Positions 57,421-64,000 of a DNA stretch of 64,000 nucleotides are shown one piece after another (position 1 is the first letter of the stretch; every line of letters begins with the position of its first letter). The notes under the pieces are model-generated. The model saw only the letters and a list, made by a program, of their open reading frames with translations, was not told the DNA's origin and searched no databases. The stretch is from positions 14,170,618 through 14,234,617 of the forward strand of contig NC_083639.1 of the NCBI RefSeq assembly GCF_963576545.1, given 5' to 3'. The stretch comes from Limanda limanda (taxonomy: Eukaryota; Chordata; Actinopteri; Pleuronectiformes; Pleuronectidae). A program made the position numbers and the translations under genes.

Positions 57421-58319
57421 CTGCTGTGTGTCCAAACATGGAGAAAGGAAAACACGTTCCAGTGAAACAGGGGGTTTAGCCTCCACGCCACGTTCTCACA
57501 GAACCAAACGCCCCACCACAGGCTCCCAGGGACCCACACAGGTTACACTCCTGCTCCTGTACCTCCAGTCTGGGGATGGGCATTATTCTGAAATGAGAGC
57601 ATAGTTTGAACTGTTTTCTGGCTCTTTTTGTAGTTCATAAATGTAAGAATTTAAATCCCCAGGGTTTCATTTATGTTGTCTTGTTACAGACTTGTGGAAA
57701 AACAATAATATGTCCTTCTTTGAAGCAGAATAACAAAAGGAGGAGAGTTGTGACAGATAAAACTGTTCAATCTGAGCTGGTGGATGCAGATGCAGCTGTC
57801 TGAAGCCTTTTCAAGCACCATTCTCCTCCAGTGACCGTTTCTGAGTGGAGGCAACCTGTAGCGAATTTGTCTTCGTCAGACCATATTGTCTCAGACGTTT
57901 CAAAACCTTTCCTGGCAAACTCCCCTGTAATTATGGCGTCTTCAAAGATGATGATCAGTGCAACAACTTAGTGTGTAATAGACGCTAATGACGGATAATA
58001 ACACTGATATTATAGAGCCAGAGAGAGAGAGAGAGAGAAGAGTCATCATTACCAACTCTTTTAAGTACGTGTGATGCGACTTTACACTCAGCAGGGATGC
58101 ATTGTGCTTTTGTTCTTTAGAGTAATTTATAACAGTCGAGTTGACAAAGAAAAAAAATCCATTTTGATTCCTTTGTGTAATGCTGCAGTGAGTTACGCAG
58201 GACTTCACACTTTAATTAACGTAAAAAGCCTAGAGCATATGATTAAATAAAGCAGAGGCCGCAAAAACATTTTCACCAGAAAATAAAATAAAAAAGTTAA
58301 AGTCCAACATCCTCATGGT
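57421..58319. other. Gene-free region
   Basis: No gene recognised. A short (GA)n tract lies at 58021-58039. Confidence 0.45.
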
Positions 58320-58780
58320 TTAGTTACTGACCGTATCTCTTCAACCCATCCCTCCTCCTCCGTGCTTACCCTGGGAAAGTGCTTTCTGAGATAACCATAC
58401 TTAAAATCATAACCGAAAACAGGGATTATCAGACTGCGAGATTAGCTTTCCCTCCAAACCTTTTAAGGTATGTCATCAATTCTTCCTAAATACACAGCGA
58501 TAAGTAACTTTGGTGGAAATGGGACAATCCTCCAGGGACCAAATAAGTTAAAGGAGGGGAGTTTATTCCATTATTGTCTAATAGCTTCCATAACCATCAC
58601 CCTTTACCCCCAATAAAGTCTCATTGGCCTGAGGATTGAGTCTGGATTACATGGTAGCTCTGCTAATAATGTCAAACACATGAAGAGACCTGACCCTGAA
58701 ACTCACCCATCACCACAGTAGGTTACCTTTTTACCTGAGTGTTAAGTGTGACACACTGTGGTAATGGTAACATAAATACT
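58320..58780. promoter_or_regulatory. Candidate regulatory block
   Basis: About 460 bp of single-copy sequence with many short homeodomain- and GATA-like words (CTGAGATAACC, GGGATTATCAGA, GAGATTAGC, CAATAAAGTC, GCTAATAATGTC) and no ORF of note. Proposed as regulatory on composition. Confidence 0.3.
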
Positions 58781-58970
58781 ATGAGGATGCAGCGTTCCCA
58801 CAGGTTTTAAAAAGTTATTATGCCGCAACAGTTGGTTATGTGCACAATGTGAACCATGTATTTACATCGTGTTACAGTATATCATCATGTTCGGTGGCAT
58901 TTACGGCTTCAAACGGCGCCATGCTCAGAGACGAGATAGAGAGAAAGAGAAGCCTCTGCCTTTTCTGTAA

Positions 58971-58996
58971 TGTGTGTGTGTGTTTTTGTGTTTGTG

Positions 58997-59079
<83 letters not shown>

Positions 59080-59087
59080 GTTGGTGT

Positions 59088-59126
<39 letters not shown>

Positions 59127-59154
59127 GGTGTGTGTGTTTGTGTGTGTGTGTGTG
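58971..59154. repeat. Compound (TG)n/(TTTG) microsatellite
   Basis: About 184 bp of TG repeats broken at intervals by TTTG or TTGG units. A motif of the form TGTTGG(TG)4TTTG occurs twice (near 59079 and 59124), pointing to expansion of a larger unit. Confidence 0.96.
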
Positions 59155-59285
59155 CGCACATACCTCAGTTCATAGGCTGCAGCACTGTACAGCTCCCTCA
59201 GGGCTGCACTGAGACGCTGGTGCCAGAAAGTCTCACCTAGTCAGGTTAGCCTGGGAACATGCTCACACTGCAGGCTTTCCCTCTG

Positions 59286-59286
<1 letters not shown>

Positions 59287-59317
<31 letters not shown>
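59287..59317. repeat. (AC)n microsatellite
   Basis: About 15 uninterrupted AC units. Confidence 0.95.
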
Positions 59318-59319
<2 letters not shown>

Positions 59320-61014
59320 CTCACACACTCACGGTTATACATGCACTCAATGCTACCCACATCATAAGCTAATGAGCCATTATATTGTCATTAGTGTTTT
59401 ATTTGCACCACCCTGTCTCTCAGCAATCTGTCACACTGCTCACATGGTGATGACTCAGAAACCAAACTGTTGTTGCAGATTTGAGCGCACGCACGAGTGT
59501 GTTTCCACTCGCACATGCCTGCTTGTGTGCAGGTTCACATGCCGCACGTTTTGTCCTGTTCTGTGTGTGATATATCCTCTCTCTCTCGTCCGTGTATTTA
59601 CGTATCTTCTCTCAACGTGCAATTCATTTCCATTTGTCAAGAGTAGATAAAATCTAATCCATCACAATGTCCACAGTGATCCAGCTCATGATGATGAAGA
59701 TGATGATTCCCTCGGGGCCTCAGAGACTATGCGTGATTTAAGTAGACTTGAAATTTGTTTAGGGTACGTCTACTGTATAAAGCATGTGTTTATGTACATA
59801 GCACGTCATTATCTTTGCATCTTGATTAGATTTTCCAACGTTTCTTGTGTTTGTACACCTAAATAAGAGAGTATGATGGCAGGACCACCCAAATAGAGCA
59901 ATCACACATGTAAAGTAAGAAAAGGGATGCTCATTATGTGGCAGACAGTTTGACGCTCTCTTTTTGCATGGTCTCATGCCACTTTGGGTCTGAGAATGAT
60001 TGTAAATATAGTTTAAAAAAAAGTTAGATGAAGACATCATATTTGTCTCATGGCTTGAGTAAAGTAATTCCTCTTATTAAATTCAAGAGTGCACATTGGG
60101 GTAAGAGATTTGAACATCTGCCCATATCCTCAACTGGCTGCTGCCGGTGCATTTATTTCTCGTGATGCCGTCTGTGTATGTTTCCAAAGTGATACCAAAC
60201 TTTAAAGGTGCAATTTGGTAAGTTAATGCTCTTGTCAAAACAAACAAATGAAACCACAGTGTGGAGAGAAGTGATTGCTGTTGCACCTAGAGGGGAGGGG
60301 CGCGGAGAGCGGCGCTCACACCGAGCAGACGGGCTCTCTCCAGTGTTCACTCAGGGGACTGCCGGTCTCTGCACAGTCTAACCTCAATTCCTCCCACATG
60401 CTGACACATCCGCATGCTGAGATTTACTCAATACCAGCACACACTTTACATGCAAGCATTTTAGCTGTTTAAACTACATATGATAGTTTATATCAAGCAG
60501 TTAAACAGCAGGCAACATTGTAAGAACCGGCAGAAAATGCTAGAAAAGAGGCTTGTGAAAATAAAAACAGTTTCTATGATTTCTTTGGCAGGCATACCCA
60601 AAAACTTTTTTCTCTCTATCTGCTTTTATCATGTTTCAACATTCAGAGTGAAATGAATTTAGCACTAAAGTGAAATACAACTACTATACTATCCAAGGCC
60701 AGAAATAGATCATATTTCAAAGGTGTTGTTTTTCCTATAACAAACCTGCTGTGATATTTTTTAAATGAGATAACTCACTGACAAAACTGACAAAACTCTG
60801 CTGCAGAAAAATAATTGATCTTTCAAGTCAAAGTTGACATATGTATTTGTGGTCATTAGCCCCAGAGCTGTGATGAGTTCTGCTGTGAGAATTGTTTCTG
60901 TGTGTTGTTGGTGTATGCTGTTAATCATCCGGAGTTACACAGCATTATGCAGCAAAGTATTGACGCTCCTTTCGTGCCAATATACTTTGGTTGTCAGTAG
61001 ATCCGTCTGTTCCA
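59318..61014. other. Gene-free region
   Basis: No gene recognised. TTTAAAGGTGCAATTTGGTA at 60201 resembles the start of a short fish repeat but cannot be delimited. Confidence 0.4.
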
Positions 61015-61250
61015 TTCTTGTGATTCTCAAAAACACCTGGGGGAGAATTTCTCCAATTATGCTGTTAACATTCAGTTGGACTCAAGGATGAAGTGATACT
61101 ATTCGGTGGTCAAGGGTCAAGGTGGTTGGGACCTCACAAAGCACATTGTTTGACTGTGAACAGGATGTCTCAAGAATGCCTTATTTCTTCCCATTTTGCA
61201 AAAACATGCATTTGATCATAAAGATGAACTGATTATAGTTTGATTGGTAT
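61015..61250. repeat. Old dispersed repeat with degenerate internal units
   Basis: GGACTCAAGGATGAAGTGAT (61079) followed by GGTGGTCAAGGGTCAAGGTG and GGACCTCACAAA resembles a teleost dispersed repeat with tandem internal units. A second weaker unit, TTGATCATAAAGATGAACTG (61212), follows about 130 bp later. The assignment is from memory of that repeat's consensus. Confidence 0.5.
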
Positions 61251-61444
61251 AAGGAACTCTAAATCCACTGTGTCCTGTTCAACAGCATTCTCACTCAATT
61301 TGTTCCCCCATCTCAGTCATCTGGATGGTTGAAGATCCAAAATGAATCATAACTTGTGGCTGCCCTTTGTAAAATGCAGCATTTACCAATCTTGGTTTGA
61401 TTTTGTCCTCTCTTCTTGCTCCTCAGGTTAGATGAAGCCTTAAC

Positions 61445-62010
61445 TTATTTCTTACTGGAGGAAGCTGGAGGCCCCACCAAAACCACAGGTTCCCTTTCAC
61501 CCGGCCTCTGCTGGGACTTTTTCTTCACTTGTTCACATTTGTCCACAGTTAACTGTGGCCTTCCATCCTCAGTGGGCTTGGAGGAAGAACCTGAGGCTGC
61601 ACTCTTGGTCTGAGGACCTCTACAGCCATTCTGTCTTTAGGATGTTCCACTTCTGCTTGGCTGTGACCACCTCCAGATTATTGCAGATAATCAGGAAGAG
61701 TTTGCAGAGTTACCATAGAGACTCTGCCTCTTGGTTATTGATGGGACTGTCTACACAGATGTGAATGAGAGCCTCTCTCAGAATGTGGGACATACGGAGC
61801 TCCATGATAAACTTGATGGTACTACGAGAAGGTTTAGCGTGCTCCAGCTGTTTCTTAATTTTCTCAGTGAATCTTATGTCCCTGACTGTCTCCAAACTTC
61901 TCACCCTCTTCTCAAAAGTCTCATCTTGGCCAAAATTCAAATGATGTACTGGGAACACCCTTAACCTATGTCCACCAAGTCTGATTTCCATCTGCTTTAA
62001 TCCACTTGAG
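61445..62010 (-). pseudogene. Decayed intronless coding-like fragment (possible retrocopy)
   Basis: Read on the - strand, an open frame from about 62005 to 61710 encodes a charged helical sequence (FEKRVRSLETVRDIRFTEKI, then HICVDSPINNQEAESLW). It is broken by a stop, and protein-like sequence continues in the same frame (KLFLIICNNLEVVTAKQKW). A second stop and a +1 shift follow, then a Lys/Pro-rich tail (TVDKCEQVKKKSQQRPGERE, ending PASSSKK and TAA at 61447-61445). Coding character over about 560 bp with at least two stops and one shift fits a retrocopy or dead exon. The parent protein is not recognised. Confidence 0.45.
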
Positions 62011-62049
62011 CGCTATCTAAGTTTTTCTTTTGTGACAATAGTAAAGCAA

Positions 62050-62720
62050 TAATTATGAGCCCAACATAGTATTTTCCTCATTAAAATGCTGCTGTGATGG
62101 ATGTAGCTTTTACTGAATTTGACTTTAGCCTTTAATTACATTTGAGTGATGCTTTCCTTCAACAAAGCACGATGATGCCGTTGCGGAAGACATAATTAAA
62201 CAGCACTTCTAATTAGAAAAGAAGCAATACATGTGATTCTGCTGCACCCTCCTAAAAGGGTTCATTGGATAGAGGCAGGTTGTATAACAAATTCCAGGAA
62301 GCATTTATGAATATGGTATATATTTAGCTTCATTCAAAACTGGCCCTGCTCTCATAGCCTGCACCCTTTGTGAGTCATAGTTTCAACATTACCTGAAGAA
62401 AACTTGGCACAGCTACTAAGCAAGCGATGGAAAATTAAAAAAGCCCAGTTAGTGCCTATGGGTGAGAAACAATTATGGGTTTGTGTTCATTACAATGGTG
62501 TACAAAGGGAATGAAAATTCCTAAGCTAAGTGTTTTACCATCAAAATGCCAAGGGTAAAATGAATGTAATTAAGCCCACAAATACCTCCGGCTTTTGTAG
62601 CAAAGCTGTTTTACTGCCTTAACAGCGTGTGAGTACTTTGCTTTACACTAAGTAGTCGATACAAGAGCTTTGGCTGGGAATGACTCTGGAGTCAATCATG
62701 TATAAGGCAACATGTCACTG
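62050..62720. promoter_or_regulatory. Candidate conserved non-coding element with dense homeodomain sites
   Basis: Long single-copy block with many TAAT-type cores: CCTTTAATTACATTTG (62131), GACATAATTAAACAGC (62189), CTTCTAATTAGAAAAG (62206, palindromic TTCTAATTAGAA), AACAATTATGGG (62468), AATGTAATTAAGCCC (62563). GC level and word content stay even over about 600 bp, and no ORF is protein-like. This is the densest such cluster in the right third of the window. Confidence 0.4.
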
Positions 62721-63025
62721 TATCATGTTTCATATTTGTTTCTCAGTTCTGCGATACTATTAATTAAGACATTCTAATGAATTTAAGTCTCCATAAATAA
62801 AAGATTTGTGGTTGTAGAGTTCTTCCATTACAGAACAGGGCTGTGTCACAGGGTAAGAATCACAGTTTCCTTCTCTTTTAATAGTTTGAAATCCATATTT
62901 TACAATAAATGTAGTGAAACTTACTTTGTACATGAGGTGATGATGCGGTAAAGGTCAACCCTTATATTTTATAAATCACGAAAGACAAAGATTCTGCCAA
63001 CTTTCATGAACCAGGAGCGGGCCTA

Positions 63026-63061
63026 CAATTGTCACTGACAATTGTTGTCACTGACAACAAT
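63026..63061. repeat. Two overlapping near-identical small hairpins
   Basis: CAATTGTCACTGACAATTG (63026-63044) has 9-base arms around one base. The next, 63041-63061 with core TTGTCACTGACAA, has 10-base arms around one base. Both share TTGTCA-C-TGACAA, so one probably arose by copying the other. Confidence 0.85.
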
Positions 63062-63290
63062 AATACAACCTTTTAAAAATATGTTCCTGAAGAGTCATTG
63101 CAGTACAAACCAAGGTTTGTTATGTCTGGCACATATCAGGAAGTTCCAGTGAACATAAGGCGCTACTGCACCATTCATATCACCCTCAGGATATTTGGAC
63201 CGAGTTTAAACTGTTTGGGCGTCAGCGCTCGTGTGAAAACGGCAACTCAACTGAATTTGTCAAACAGTGAATGACGCTCTCGAGGACTAG

Positions 63291-63319
63291 CGTGTGTTTT
63301 TGTGTGTGTGTGTGTGTAT
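63291..63319. repeat. (TG)n microsatellite
   Basis: About 12 TG units with one TTTT interruption. Confidence 0.93.
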
Positions 63320-63689
63320 GTACTGTCTTTTGTTTAGTGTGGTGGTTGTTGGTGAACATTTTGTATTTGTCTGACATGGAGTATTAATAAGCAGATGTCA
63401 GAGCCACAGCAACGGTGAGTAAAAACACTTGTGAGTTTAAGAGGAACAACAGAAATCTCTAAAGCTATGAGCCTATTAGACACAGCATGTTTCATGTGGA
63501 CTTTGTTATCCTATCAAACCCGCACTCAAGGCATGCCCTTATATCTGAGCTCTACATTTCCCCCAATTGAAAACATCTTCATTGAGATACATAAACAGAT
63601 TTAAAAGTCCTATTTCGCTCTACATTTGGGTCCTGCCTAAGATCTCATTTTCCTCTCTTTGATGTTACGTCCATATTCTTCCTCCTCCC

Positions 63690-64000
63690 CGGCAACATGT
63701 GTCCCTCGTTACATCACGTCATGCCAACGAACAATCAGATTGTCAAAACACATCTCCAGGCTGGAGAGAAGGGCTGAGAAAAGCTAGCGAGGGGAAGAAT
63801 GGTGGAGCACAAAGTTATCACCGCATTATTACCACAGTAACAGATAGCTCATAGCTAGTAGCATCGCATGACCAGCGGCTCGGAGCCCTCACCCCTAGCA
63901 CCTTCTCCTTGATGTTAACACCGGGGCGCTCTGGGACCAGATTGGGGCGGCTCATTGAGTGACAGCTTCAATAAGGCTAATTACAGTGGGCTGCAGGGCC
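63690..64000. promoter_or_regulatory. Candidate regulatory block at right edge
   Basis: Single-copy, balanced composition, with CACGTCATGCC (63715), CGCATTATTACCACAG (63821) and AAGGCTAATTACAGTGGG (63974). It runs off the window. No protein-like ORF. Confidence 0.3.

Larger units (their letters stand above)
62721..63689. other. Gene-free region
   Basis: No gene recognised; it holds the paired hairpins at 63026-63061 and a TG tract at 63291-63319, both listed separately. Confidence 0.45.

Noticed and set aside
58840..59240. ORFs rich in Val-Cys or His-Thr
   Set aside because: They are translations of the compound TG microsatellite.

Overview
The window is vertebrate nuclear DNA, almost certainly from a teleost fish. 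The evidence is short GT-AG introns in genes that are very long in mammals, abundant (CA/TG)n microsatellites, remnants of fish-type dispersed repeats, and a linked set of three genes recognisable by protein sequence: evc2 (limbin), cytl1 (cytokine-like 1) and an msx1-type homeobox gene. No tRNA, rRNA, CRISPR or bacterial feature was seen.

Layout. Bases 1-11270 hold evc2 on the + strand, rebuilt here as 22 exons; exons 2-22 keep frame, while exon 1 has an unresolved phase problem. Its introns carry a MITE-like inverted-repeat element (intron 15), a second possible repeat (intron 17) and two back-to-back perfect palindromes (intron 20). cytl1 follows on the + strand only 974 bp after the evc2 stop (four exons, 12245-13549, 146 aa). 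Between cytl1 and msx1 lie an 830-bp fold-back element, a three-copy 57-bp minisatellite, two CTCF-like motifs and a possible conserved element. msx1 is on the - strand (22312-23417, two exons, 284 aa), with a 3' UTR of about 0.86 kb running toward cytl1. From about 23.6 kb to the right end no convincing intact gene was found. This 40-kb desert upstream of msx1 has microsatellites, old repeats, one decayed coding-like fragment (61445-62010, - strand), and many single-copy blocks rich in TAAT cores that look like developmental regulatory DNA.

How it fits together. Gene order and orientation match the human 4p16 block (EVC - EVC2 - STK32B - CYTL1 - MSX1), except that no STK32B exon is visible between evc2 and cytl1. 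EVC2 is a ciliary Hedgehog-pathway component, Msx1 a homeodomain repressor of craniofacial and appendage development, and Cytl1 a small secreted protein linked to cartilage. Their products all matter for skeletal patterning, but nothing in the sequence shows that they are co-regulated. The regulatory-block calls in the desert are inferences from composition and motif content and need a cross-species alignment to confirm.
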